DNA from: Acrocarpospora catenulata | GTDB taxonomy: Bacteria > Actinomycetota > Actinomycetes > Streptosporangiales > Streptosporangiaceae | Direction of reading: 5' to 3' | Assembly (NCBI RefSeq): GCF_018476525.1 | Contig: NZ_JAHCST010000010.1 | Coordinates: forward strand, 62,001 to 126,000 | Length of the DNA stretch: 64,000 nt | Part shown: in pieces, positions 18,827 to 27,246 of the stretch | How positions within the stretch are numbered: the first letter of the stretch is position 1 | Layout of the letters: the number at the start of each line of letters is the position of its first letter | Program-made: the position numbers and the translations under genes | The notes under the pieces: generated by a model | The model's database searches: none | Told to the model about the DNA's origin: nothing | What the model saw: the letters and a program-made list of their open reading frames with translations, nothing else

Positions 18827-18852
18827 AGGGCCGGTCCCTGAGGACCGGCCCT
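18827..18852 (-). terminator. Terminator of tRNA-His
   Basis: AGGGCCGGTCC and GGACCGGCCCT form a perfect 11-bp stem with a CTGA loop, 8 nt after the tRNA 3' end. In the minus direction the hairpin is followed by a CTTTT run. Confidence 0.9.
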
Positions 18853-18859
18853 ACTTCGC

Positions 18860-18936
18860 TGGGGTGAGTGATGGGACTTGAACCCACGACATCCAGGACC
18901 ACAACCTGGCGCTCTGCCAGCTGAGCTACACCCACC
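18860..18936 (-). tRNA. tRNA-His (anticodon GTG)
   Basis: On the minus strand the acceptor GTGGGTG pairs with CACTCAC. The D arm contains AGCTCAGCTGG and the anticodon arm CCAGG-TTGTGGT-CCTGG gives GTG. The T arm is GTGGG-TTCAAGT-CCCAT, with one G-T pair. The His-specific extra G at position -1 is encoded and opposes C73, and the CCA end is encoded too. Confidence 0.96.
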
Positions 18937-18996
18937 ATGTTCGCCGCTGTTGTTTTCACCGGCTCACGTTGTAGAGCATAGCGCTTCGCGGCGTGA

Positions 18997-19593
18997 CTAC
19001 GAACCAGATATCGCTTCCGCCACGTCGCGTGCCGTCGCGGAGTCGGGACCGGGTTGCGGCACGAACACCGCGGCCCGGTAGTAGCGCAATTCCCTTATGG
19101 ATTCGGTGATGTCGGCCAGCGCGCGGTGCCCGCCCTGCTTCTCCGGGGAGGCAAAGTAAACCCGGGGATACCAGCGCCGGGCCAACTCTTTGATCGAGGA
19201 GACATCGATCATCCGGTAGTGCAGGTAGGTGTCCACGAGGGGCATGTCCCGGGACAGGAAGGCCCGGTCGGTGGCGATCGAGTTCCCGCACAGGGGCGCC
19301 CGCTTCGGCTCGGGCACGTGCCCCCTGATGTACTCCAGCACGATGCCCTCGGCCTCGGCCAGCGTCACGCCCTCGCCCAGCGCCTCCAGCAGGCCGGAGG
19401 CGGTGTGCATGGCGCGCACGACCTCCGACATCTGCCCGAGCGACTCCGGGGGCGGCTTGATCACCACGTCCACCCCGGTGTCCAGCTGGTTCAGCTCGCC
19501 ATCGGTGACCACGCAGGCCACCTCGACGAGCGCGTCCCGGCCGAGGTCGAGCCCGGTCATCTCACAGTCGATCCAGACCAGCAGGTCGTTCAT
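18997..19593 (-). CDS. orn: Oligoribonuclease
   Basis: A DEDDh 3'-5' exonuclease of 198 residues, the normal size. The first catalytic Asp and Glu are in [10 protein letters not shown] (residues 8-17). The central Asp motif is SIATDRAFL, and the last motif contains H and D in [11 protein letters not shown]. It degrades 2-5 nt RNAs and linear pGpG to mononucleotides and is usually essential in actinomycetes. It lies between tRNA-His and the DUF2510 gene on the same strand. Confidence 0.96.
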   Translation of the reverse strand: MNDLLVWIDCEMTGLDLGRDALVEVACVVTDGELNQLDTGVDVVIKPPPESLGQMSEVVRAMHTASGLLEALGEGVTLAEAEGIVLEYIRGHVPEPKRAPLCGNSIATDRAFLSRDMPLVDTYLHYRMIDVSSIKELARRWYPRVYFASPEKQGGHRALADITESIRELRYYRAAVFVPQPGPDSATARDVAEAISGS

Positions 19594-19615
19594 GACCCAA
19601 GACTAGTGCGCCTTG

Positions 19616-20854
19616 TCAGCCCGCTTGGAGGGAGTCCAGCAGCTGGTCAAGGAGCGACACGTTGAGGTTGTCGGGAATCGAGGCGTAGAACAGCGACGGC
19701 GCCTGCCCAGGCCCCTGATCCACCAGCACGAACGCGCCGCGTTCCGTCTTCCACTTCCAGTTGTTGGCCTTGGACTGCGCGCTGAAGTCCATGACATATT
19801 CCACAACCCAGGCGTCCTTGCCGCTCACCTTGATCGCCTCGTTCCGGGCGATCTTCCGGGTGTGCTGCGGCGAGTAGAACAACGGCTCGTAGGTCACCAG
19901 CAGCGCGCTGGTCACGTTCCGCAGATCCTGGGGGCCGTTGTACGGGAAGACCTCGGGCAGCCGGGAGGCGTACACCGAGCCCACCCAGTCGTGGCCCTCC
20001 TGGCCGTCGAAGCCCTTCTGCGAGACCGCCTGGAAGCCGCTGGTGAACCGGGGGTAGGCCGGGTTGTTCGGCGAGTTGATGTCGGCCGCGTTCGGCACCG
20101 TCCACGGGTCGCCGGGGAACAGGTACGACAGCCCGGCCGCCGGGTCCTGGATCCTGCCCCCGGCGGGTTGCGGCAGCTCGGTCAGCGGCGCCTCGCTCGG
20201 CGGCTGCTCGGAGGGCGGCAGGTTCGGTTCCTGGCTCTGCGTCTCCGGCGGCAGCACGGGCTCGCTTGTGGATGGCTGGGCGACGGGGTCGGCTGTACGG
20301 TTCATCAACACGAACGCGCCACCGACGATCAGCGCCAGCGCCACGACCACCGCGATGCCGCCGAGGATCCACGGCATGGGGGAGGGCGGCTTGGGCGGCT
20401 GCATGGTGAAATCGGGCGCCGGCATCATCGCCGTCGGATTGGGCTGACCCCACGGCTGGCCCTGCCCGTACGGCCCGCCCTGAGGCCCAGGACCAACCTG
20501 CGGCCCGCCCTGTGGGCCACCCAGTGGCCCGCCCTGCGGGCCGACCGGCGGCGCGCCGAACTGGGGGCCGGTCGGCGGCGCGCCGAACTGGGGAGCGGTC
20601 GGCGGCACGGGTGGCGGGGCAGGCTGCGTGGACGGCGGCTGACCAGGCTGGACGCCGCTCGGCTGGACCCACGGCTCGGCCGGGCCGCCGGAGGCACCGG
20701 CCACCGCGGGCTGCACGGCCGTGGGTGCCGTCGCCGCGGCGGGCTGCTGCTGCTCGATCGGGTGCGTGGCGTCGGTCCACTGCGATCCGTCCCACCAGCG
20801 GAGCTGTGGTGAGCCATACGGGTCGGGGTACCAACCGGCGGGGGTCGTCGTCAT
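19616..20854 (-). CDS. DUF2510 membrane protein with C-terminal extracellular domain
   Basis: The protein has 412 residues. The N-terminal DUF2510 motif is PAGWYPDPYGSPQLRWWDGSQWT (positions 5-27, a conserved W-rich motif). A Gly/Pro/Gln-rich disordered segment to about 160, one membrane helix (about 163-185) and a Pro/Ser/Glu linker follow. A folded external domain (about 235-410) has no recognised family. It is the third gene of a leftward set with the kinase and the pseudokinase upstream, 19 bp after the pseudokinase stop, so it may be a kinase-linked envelope sensor or substrate. Confidence 0.8.
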   Translation of the reverse strand: MTTTPAGWYPDPYGSPQLRWWDGSQWTDATHPIEQQQPAAATAPTAVQPAVAGASGGPAEPWVQPSGVQPGQPPSTQPAPPPVPPTAPQFGAPPTGPQFGAPPVGPQGGPLGGPQGGPQVGPGPQGGPYGQGQPWGQPNPTAMMPAPDFTMQPPKPPSPMPWILGGIAVVVALALIVGGAFVLMNRTADPVAQPSTSEPVLPPETQSQEPNLPPSEQPPSEAPLTELPQPAGGRIQDPAAGLSYLFPGDPWTVPNAADINSPNNPAYPRFTSGFQAVSQKGFDGQEGHDWVGSVYASRLPEVFPYNGPQDLRNVTSALLVTYEPLFYSPQHTRKIARNEAIKVSGKDAWVVEYVMDFSAQSKANNWKWKTERGAFVLVDQGPGQAPSLFYASIPDNLNVSLLDQLLDSLQAG

Positions 20855-20873
20855 GCGAGGAAGCCTAGTGAAG

Positions 20874-22271
20874 TCAACATTTGTACGAGAAGCTCGCCTT
20901 GTCCTGGATCGGCTTTCCCGTCGCCGTATGATCCAGGATCCGCAGGGTCGCGGTGCCCTTCAGGCTACCCGGCCCGGTGACCTTCCAGAGCAGGGGAAGT
21001 TCCAGTGAGGTGGTCTCCTCCTCCACCCGCTGGGTCTCCCTGATCTTCCGGCCGTCGCTCTGCTCCCAGACGTAGGAGAACGTGCCACTGCCCCCGTTGG
21101 TGGTGACCTCCGCCACGATCCGCGCGGTCGAGTCGCAGCCCTGGGTCTTCTTCGGAGTCCGCACCTCGACCTTCTCCACCGCCAGGGCCAGCCCGGGCGC
21201 CTGCCGCAGCCAGAGCACCACCGCCGCCACCAGGATGGCCAGCAGCACGGTCCCGGCCCAGGCCGTACGGCGGCGGGAAGGGCGGGCCGGGGCGGCGGTG
21301 GGGGCGAGCCGGCCGCGCAGGTCGGGGGTGTGCTGGGTGCTGTGGTCGCGGCCCTGCCGCCAGATCTGGGCGGCCGAGGTCTCCACCGGCACCCCCGGCC
21401 CGAACCGCAGGGCCGCGTCCCCGCCCGAGCCGCCCGGCCGGGTCGGATCCGGGGTCTGCGCCGTGCGGAGCGCCGAAGGGTCGAGCAGGGTGACCATCTC
21501 CCCGGCGTCCGGCGCCGCCACCGGGGGCGGCGGGGCGACCGCCGGGGTGGCGGACCAGGCGTGCAGGGTGCGCACCAGGCGATCCCGGGTGGTGAACCCC
21601 GTGGGCAGCACCTCACGCCCGGCCAGCAGGGTGTCCCTGGCCGCGCTCAGGCCCCGGGTGGCCGCCACCGAGGCGGCCCGGTCCAGCAACTGCGAGGCGG
21701 GGCCGACGGCCCAGCTGGCGGCCAGCACCCGGGCCAGCGCGGACCAGGCGGTCACGTCCCGCTCCACCGAGGCGGGCTCGCCGCGCAGCGCCTCGAGCAG
21801 GCCGCGCTCGGCCAGCAGGGCCGAGCCGTCCTCGCCGATCACGATGGTCCCCGGGTGCAGCGCGCCGTGGGTGAGCCCCGCCGCGTGCACGGTGATCAGC
21901 GTCTGCGCGGTCTCCACCAGGATGGTCGCGGCGCTGCCCGAATCCGGCTCCCGGCCCCCGTCGGCCAGCAGTTCGGCCACCGTGGGCATGGCCCGGCGCC
22001 CGGTGATCAGCCAGACGTCGCCGCGCGCGGTCACCAGGTCGGCGACGGGGAGCAGGCCGGTGGTGCCGCCCTGCTGGAGCCGCCGGTCCGCGGTGACCGC
22101 GGCCACCAGCCGGTCCCGGGCGGCGGGCACGGCCAGCAGCCGCTGGTCGAAGCGGAGCAGCCCGGACGGCGAGCCGTCCGGCGCCGTCGAGTCATGCCAC
22201 AGGCCCACTTCGCTGACCCGGGTCCTCCCGCTCAGCCAGTGCCCGGCGACGCTCCCCCCGTCGTGCAGCAT
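20874..22271 (-). CDS. Pseudokinase-like membrane protein
   Basis: The protein has 465 residues. The first 250 follow a kinase C-lobe pattern, but the catalytic HRDxKxxN is replaced by HGALHPGT and no DFG is seen, so phosphotransfer is unlikely. A single membrane helix (about 340-360) leads to a C-terminal external domain with a Cys pair and an Ig/PKD-like strand pattern (GSGTFSYVWEQSDG). The ATG directly abuts the kinase stop (TAAATG) with GGAGG just before, so translation is coupled. This suggests a stoichiometric partner of that kinase. Confidence 0.75.
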   Translation of the reverse strand: MLHDGGSVAGHWLSGRTRVSEVGLWHDSTAPDGSPSGLLRFDQRLLAVPAARDRLVAAVTADRRLQQGGTTGLLPVADLVTARGDVWLITGRRAMPTVAELLADGGREPDSGSAATILVETAQTLITVHAAGLTHGALHPGTIVIGEDGSALLAERGLLEALRGEPASVERDVTAWSALARVLAASWAVGPASQLLDRAASVAATRGLSAARDTLLAGREVLPTGFTTRDRLVRTLHAWSATPAVAPPPPVAAPDAGEMVTLLDPSALRTAQTPDPTRPGGSGGDAALRFGPGVPVETSAAQIWRQGRDHSTQHTPDLRGRLAPTAAPARPSRRRTAWAGTVLLAILVAAVVLWLRQAPGLALAVEKVEVRTPKKTQGCDSTARIVAEVTTNGGSGTFSYVWEQSDGRKIRETQRVEEETTSLELPLLWKVTGPGSLKGTATLRILDHTATGKPIQDKASFSYKC

Positions 22272-23903
22272 TTACCTCCGCCTCCGATGCCTTCCCGTGA
22301 AACGCCTCATGGCCAGTGTGGCGGGAATCAGCCCAGACGTCATCAGACCGGCGGCGAAGACGCCCATCGCGGTCGTGGCCACCGGGGTGTCCTCCGGTAC
22401 GGAGGACGGCGACAGCCCGATGGTCGGCTGGTCACTGGGCGTGGTCGGCGGTGGGGAGGACGGCTCCGGGGTGGTCGGCGGCGGGGACGACGGGGTGGGC
22501 GTCGTCCGGGTGGGCGTGGGGGAGGGCGACGGCGGCCTGGTGGTGGGCGGGTTGGACTGGCCCGGGTCCACGGTGGCCGTCGGGTCGCCCGGCTTCGGGC
22601 TCGGCTTGGGGGTCGGCTTCTTGGACGGCTTGGGGGTGGGCTTCCTGGTGGGGGTGGGCGAGGGCGAGGGCCGCGGCTGGGTCGGCCTGGTGGAGGGCCC
22701 GGTGGTGGGAGCGGTCGTCGGCGGGGTGGCCGGTTGGGTGGCCGGCGCGGTGCCCTCGTCCTCGATCGTGATCTCCGGCTCGGGCAGGTCCTCCGGCGGG
22801 GTCTCGTCGGTGAGCGGGGGCGGCGTGGGGGAGGAGACCGAGGTGGTCCCGGCCTGCAGGGTGGTGCTGCCGCTGCTGAGCGAGCTCACCGCGACCGCGG
22901 TGCCGCCCGCGATGACCGCCATGCCGACCACGGTCAGGCCGATCTTGACCACGGTCTTGCTGAACAGGCCGCCGCCCAGCCGGGTCTCGTTCAGCGCGGT
23001 GCCGACCTCCGGGGCCTCCTCGGTGAGCGGGAAGAACGGCAGCAGCAGCCCGGCCAGCGCGGCCAGGCGGCGGCGGCCGCGATCCTCCCAGTTGGGGCCG
23101 TACGCCTCGACGGCGATCGACTCCAGCTCGCGCATGAACGCCTCGGCCGAGGACGGTCGCTCGGTCGGGTGCTTGGCCATGCCGCGCTCGATCAGGCCCT
23201 GCAGCTGGGCCGGCACCTCCTCCACCGGGGGCGCCGCGGACTGGTGCTGGCGGGCCAGCGCGGCCAGGTTGGTGGCCCGGAACGGGCGGGTGCCGGTGAG
23301 GCACTCGAAGAACACCACGGTGGCCGCGTAGACGTCGGTGCTCGGCCCCGCCGGGGCCCCCGACCACTGCTCGGGGGCCATGTACGCCGGGGTGCCGGAC
23401 ACGTTGGTGCCCTCGCCGGCCCGGGCGGCGATGCCGAAGTCGACCAGCTTGCTCTGGCCGTCCGCCTCCACCATGACGTTCTCTGGCTTGAAGTCCCGGT
23501 GCACGATGCCCATGTCATGGGCGATGGCCAGGCCGGTGAGCGAGCCCTTCAGCACCACCAGCGCGGCCTCGGGACCGGTCGGGCCCTCGGAGCGGAGCAT
23601 GGCGCGCAGCGAGACGCCGTCCACCAACTCCATCACGATGGCCGCGCCGTGCGGGTGCTCGACGTACTCGTAGAACCTGGCGGCGTGCGGGTTGCGCTCC
23701 ATCAGAGCGAGCAGGCGTGCCTCGTGCCGGAACCTGGCCACGAAACCGAGGTCCTGGCGGAGCTCGGCGGACAGGTACTTGATCGCGACTAACGTGCCGT
23801 CGGCGTCATGCCGGGCGAGTATCACCTGCCCCGCGCCACCGGTGCCCAGCTCGCGCACCTCGGTATAACCAGGAACGCGCCAGGCGGCCGGTCTGCCGTT
23901 CAT
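22272..23903 (-). CDS. Ser/Thr protein kinase with Pro/Thr stalk and C-terminal membrane anchor
   Basis: The protein has 543 residues. Its complete Hanks kinase domain has the Gly loop LGTGGAGQV, Lys42, HRDFKPEN (135-142), DFG (155-157) and an APE-like MAPEQW. A membrane helix lies about 315-335. A long Pro/Thr/Ser stalk (about 350-490) carries many Pro-Lys-Pro steps. A second hydrophobic segment and an Arg-rich tail (RRFTGRHRRRR) end the protein. No PASTA repeats are present. The second anchor would bring the stalk back to the membrane, an unusual topology. It is first in the kinase-pseudokinase-DUF2510 set. Confidence 0.9.
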   Translation of the reverse strand: MNGRPAAWRVPGYTEVRELGTGGAGQVILARHDADGTLVAIKYLSAELRQDLGFVARFRHEARLLALMERNPHAARFYEYVEHPHGAAIVMELVDGVSLRAMLRSEGPTGPEAALVVLKGSLTGLAIAHDMGIVHRDFKPENVMVEADGQSKLVDFGIAARAGEGTNVSGTPAYMAPEQWSGAPAGPSTDVYAATVVFFECLTGTRPFRATNLAALARQHQSAAPPVEEVPAQLQGLIERGMAKHPTERPSSAEAFMRELESIAVEAYGPNWEDRGRRRLAALAGLLLPFFPLTEEAPEVGTALNETRLGGGLFSKTVVKIGLTVVGMAVIAGGTAVAVSSLSSGSTTLQAGTTSVSSPTPPPLTDETPPEDLPEPEITIEDEGTAPATQPATPPTTAPTTGPSTRPTQPRPSPSPTPTRKPTPKPSKKPTPKPSPKPGDPTATVDPGQSNPPTTRPPSPSPTPTRTTPTPSSPPPTTPEPSSPPPTTPSDQPTIGLSPSSVPEDTPVATTAMGVFAAGLMTSGLIPATLAMRRFTGRHRRRR

Positions 23904-24075
23904 AACGATCTCCCTACGATCCCCGGGCCCCCGCCACGACGGACACGTATCTTAGTGATTCGCAAGGGAATGAAGTGAAGAGTCACGACAAAGTCGTGGT
24001 TGATGTCAAAAGTTACCTGTGTGAGCTTACAGGGCAAGATTTCCATGTGATCACGTTTGTGTGGTCACGTGGGGG
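23904..24075 (-). promoter_or_regulatory. Promoter region of the kinase operon
   Basis: This 172-bp gap separates the two kinase genes. It contains a GTGATCAC palindrome (24050-24057) inside a loose repeat with GTGTGGTCACGTG, and an AT-richer stretch near 23950-24010. No clear -35/-10 pair is identified. Confidence 0.3.
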
Positions 24076-26280
24076 TCAGCCGATGCAGGCCACGGCGTTC
24101 TTGGTCTGGGTGGCGGCGCCCTGGGACCAGGCCGGGTCGGTGTAGGCCCGCAGGCCGTACGTGGTGCCGCAGAGCTGCCCGTAGTTGTAGCGGACCGTGA
24201 TGGTGTAGCTGGTCTGGCCCTCCAGCTTGAAGGTCTGCGGGGAGCCGGTCTGGGATCCGCCGAGCAGGTACACGGCGGTCAGCGTGAGCGGCTCCGGTCC
24301 GGTGGTCCGGATCGTGACGGTGGAGCTGATCGAGGCGCTGCCGCGCACCTGGTCGCCCAGGTTCACCGCGATGGCGGAGACGGTCGCCGCGCACGCGGCC
24401 TTCTGCTCCTGCTTCACGGCGCCGGACGGGCCCTGCGGGTCGGTGGAGGCGGTGAAGCTCACCGCGCCGGTGCAGACCGGGCGCGGGAAGGTGTAGGTGA
24501 AGGTCTGGACGTAGGACTTCTTGCCGGCCAGGTGGGCGATCTGCTGGTTGCCCTGGCTGCCGGTCGCGGCGAAGTCGCCGGTCAGGTCCACCTTGCCGGT
24601 GCCGTCGGTGAGCACCTTGACCCGGGCGGTGGCGACCTTGCCCGCGCGGTCCAGCTCGATCGACTCCACGGTCAGGTCGGTGACCTTGGTCGGGCAGGCG
24701 GCGACCTTGGCGGTGGCGGTCTGGGCGCCGTTGCCTGACGCCGGGGTGGTGGTGGCGATCACGCCCCAGGTGCCGCCGCAGGGGCGTTTGCCGAGGTCCC
24801 TGCTGAAGTTCCTGGTGTACTTCTTGGCGCCGGTGAGCGGGATGGACTGGGTGCCGACGACCTTGCCGTTGACGGTGTACTTCAGGGTCAGGGTGATTTT
24901 CGCGGTGCCGTCGGTGATCACGGTGACCGTGCCCTTGGCGATCGGCAGAGCCGCCGTCGCGCGGCCGGTGTAGGAGGCCGCGACCGCCTGGCCGCCGGGG
25001 CCGAGTGAGAGGCCGCTGAGCGCGACGCTGACCACCTTGGTCGGTGGGGTGACCGTGGGGGTGGGGGTCGGGGTCGGCGTTGGGGGCTTCGGGGTCGGGG
25101 TCGGGCTGGGCTCGGGCTCCGGGGTTTCTTCCGGCGTCTCCGACGGGGTTGGCGTCGGAGTGGGCGTGGGAGTCGGCGTCGGGGTCGCCTCCTCCGGCGT
25201 CGCTGAGGGTGTGGGGGTGCCGTCGGCGACCACCGGGATCACGTCGGCCGGCTTCTTGTCGGCGTTCAGCGCGTACGCGACGAGGCCGCTGCCCGCCACG
25301 ACCAGGACGGCGGCGCCGATGACGACCTTGCCCAGGTGCCGGGAGACGCCGCCCAGCATCGTGCGGAACAGTGAGGTGCCCACCTGCGGCGTCTGTGCCG
25401 CGCCGCCCAGCGGGAAGAGCCCGGCGGCCAGCGCGGCCAGCGCCGCCAGCTTGCGCCGCCCGCGCTCCTCCCAGTCGGGGCCGTACGCGCCGACGGCCAC
25501 CCGCTCCAGTTCGGCCACGAACATGGCGGCGCTGGCGGGGCGGCTTAGCGGGTCCTTGGCCAGGCCGCGTTCGATCAGGCCGCGGACCGGGACCGGCGCG
25601 TCCCCGGCGGGGATCGGGGCGGTCTGGTGCATGTGCATCAGCACCACGTGCTCGGTCGCCTGGTACGGCCGGCGTCCGGTCAGGCACTCGAAGAAGACGG
25701 CGGTCGCGGCGTAGACGTCGGTGGCGGGGCTTGCCGGGTGTCCGGCCCACTGTTCCGGGGCCATGTAGGCCGGGGTTCCGGCCGGGGCGATGCCGGCCCC
25801 CGAGCGGACCGCGATGCCGAAGTCGACCAGCTTGCTGCTGCCGTCCGCCTGGACGATGACGTTCTCCGGCTTGTAGTCGCGGTGGACCAAGCCCCTCTGG
25901 TGGGCGGCGGACAGGCCGAGGAGGGAACCCTTGAGTACCGCCAGGGCGGCCTCGGGGCCGGTTCCGCCCTCGGCCCGGAGCAGTGCGCGCAGTGGAGCTC
26001 CGTTGATGAGCTCCATCACGATGGCGGCGCCGTCCGCCGACTGGACGTACTCGTAGAGCCTGACCACATTGGGGTCGTCGACCTCGACGAGCAGGCGGGC
26101 CTCGTGGCGGAATTTGTCGAGGAAGCCCGGCTGCCCACGCAAGTCCTCGGAGAGGTACTTGATGGCCACATGGGCGCCGGACGCCTCGTGCACCGCCAGC
26201 ACGACTCGGCCTCCGCCACCCGTACCGAGAGTGCGTACCTCGGAGTAACCGGGTACACGCCAGTCGCCGGGGGCAACCAT
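24076..26280 (-). CDS. Ser/Thr protein kinase with long extracellular region
   Basis: The protein has 734 residues. The start at 26280 has GGAGG 6 nt upstream; the open frame runs 20 codons further. The kinase domain is intact: LGTGGGGRV, Lys41, HRDYKPEN (133-140), DFG (153-155). A membrane helix near 315-335 is followed by a Thr-Pro repeat stalk rich in Glu (about 350-410). About 320 residues of external beta-rich domains with paired cysteines follow, probably three Ig-like modules of about 90-100 residues. The external part has no recognised ligand family. It shares about half its kinase-domain residues with the neighbouring kinase by eye, so the pair probably arose by duplication. Confidence 0.9.
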   Translation of the reverse strand: MVAPGDWRVPGYSEVRTLGTGGGGRVVLAVHEASGAHVAIKYLSEDLRGQPGFLDKFRHEARLLVEVDDPNVVRLYEYVQSADGAAIVMELINGAPLRALLRAEGGTGPEAALAVLKGSLLGLSAAHQRGLVHRDYKPENVIVQADGSSKLVDFGIAVRSGAGIAPAGTPAYMAPEQWAGHPASPATDVYAATAVFFECLTGRRPYQATEHVVLMHMHQTAPIPAGDAPVPVRGLIERGLAKDPLSRPASAAMFVAELERVAVGAYGPDWEERGRRKLAALAALAAGLFPLGGAAQTPQVGTSLFRTMLGGVSRHLGKVVIGAAVLVVAGSGLVAYALNADKKPADVIPVVADGTPTPSATPEEATPTPTPTPTPTPTPSETPEETPEPEPSPTPTPKPPTPTPTPTPTVTPPTKVVSVALSGLSLGPGGQAVAASYTGRATAALPIAKGTVTVITDGTAKITLTLKYTVNGKVVGTQSIPLTGAKKYTRNFSRDLGKRPCGGTWGVIATTTPASGNGAQTATAKVAACPTKVTDLTVESIELDRAGKVATARVKVLTDGTGKVDLTGDFAATGSQGNQQIAHLAGKKSYVQTFTYTFPRPVCTGAVSFTASTDPQGPSGAVKQEQKAACAATVSAIAVNLGDQVRGSASISSTVTIRTTGPEPLTLTAVYLLGGSQTGSPQTFKLEGQTSYTITVRYNYGQLCGTTYGLRAYTDPAWSQGAATQTKNAVACIG

Positions 26281-26534
26281 CGAGGCCTCCTTGTTGTGGT
26301 GCACGTAGTAGACGCGCTGTCCGGCGGACAGGTTGCCCAAATCGTGCCCAACGCCCCTTGAAAGCTGCTTACGCCCGACTATCCGGCCAACCCAACGCCC
26401 CGGAAGCCCCTCTCAACTCCCAGACCCCAGAAGCTACGCCGCCCCCACCACGCACATCAGGAAATGTCCACTTTTGTAAGACCAGAGAGCCACTCAGGCC
26501 ACTCTGTTCGTCCAGCCCGGAAAGGACATGCCGG

Positions 26535-26563
26535 AGGGCCGGGCCAGCGGCTGGCCCGGCCCT
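26535..26563 (-). terminator. Terminator of the 26576-27181 gene
   Basis: AGGGCCGGGCCAG-CGG-CTGGCCCGGCCCT is a perfect 13-bp stem with a 3-nt loop, 13 bp past the stop of the leftward gene. The remaining gap 26281-26534 carries the kinase promoter region with nothing else recognised. Confidence 0.85.
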
Positions 26564-26575
26564 GGACGGCGGAGG

Positions 26576-27181
26576 TCAGATGACGCGTTCCAGAAGGCGG
26601 AGTTCCTCGCGTTGGCGCGGGACCTCCACCGTTGGCGGGGGATGCTGGCGGAGGAGGCGGGTGACGTCGATGGCGCCGGGGTCGCCTTCGACGGCGCCGG
26701 GGACCTGGGAGTGGCCGAAGTGGCCGCCTCGGGACCAGAGCCGGGTCGTCCCCCGGGAGGTCAGAGAATGCGGGAAGGGGAGGGGTGGGCCGGCCGGCCA
26801 GTGCCGGGGTACCTCCCAGGAGTCGAGCCAGGAGAGGATCTCGTCGAGTCCGTCCAGTTTGGTGTCGGTGAAAGGTTCTTCGACCGAGCCGAGCACCCGG
26901 ATCTGGATGCAGGCCCGGCCCTGCCGGTTCAGGTCGCCGCGCAGGCCGCAGGCCGCCCGGCTGGGCGGGAGCTGCTGGACGATCTCCCCGCGCACCGGGT
27001 TCCATACCAGGTGGGCGGGTCGGTCGAGCTGGACGAGGCGCTGTGCGACGGACTTGGCCGAAATCCCTTGTGGGTTGGTCGGCCAAATGAACCAGACGAC
27101 CCTGGGCGCTCCGCCGTTCATGGGGCCGGCGTCCTGGGGAGCGGGAATTCGACTGGCAGCTGGTAGCCATGCCTGGGCCAC
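26576..27181 (-). CDS. Conserved hypothetical protein, amidase-2-like N-terminal pattern
   Basis: The protein has 201 residues with a GTG start preceded by AAGGGGG. The N-terminal 120 residues (APRVVWFIW, then PAHLVWNPVRGEIVQQLP, then GRACIQIRVLG) follow the order of strands in N-acetylmuramoyl-L-alanine amidase-2-type folds. The zinc-binding histidines of active amidases are not evident. This suggests a non-catalytic relative, but the assignment is weak. The opposite strand also carries an open frame here; I prefer this strand because of the ribosome site, the terminator and the coherent hydrophobic pattern. Confidence 0.6.
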   Translation of the reverse strand: MAQAWLPAASRIPAPQDAGPMNGGAPRVVWFIWPTNPQGISAKSVAQRLVQLDRPAHLVWNPVRGEIVQQLPPSRAACGLRGDLNRQGRACIQIRVLGSVEEPFTDTKLDGLDEILSWLDSWEVPRHWPAGPPLPFPHSLTSRGTTRLWSRGGHFGHSQVPGAVEGDPGAIDVTRLLRQHPPPTVEVPRQREELRLLERVI

Positions 27182-27246
27182 TGTGCCCCCTTGTGTCTAG
27201 GTCGCCTGGTTTCTCCCCTTGTGATCTTTGCGCGAAACTTGTGATC

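Noticed and set aside
26528-27166. A 212-codon plus-strand frame opposite the 26576-27181 gene
   Set aside because: No ribosome site; it starts inside the strong terminator hairpin and the composition is shadow-like.
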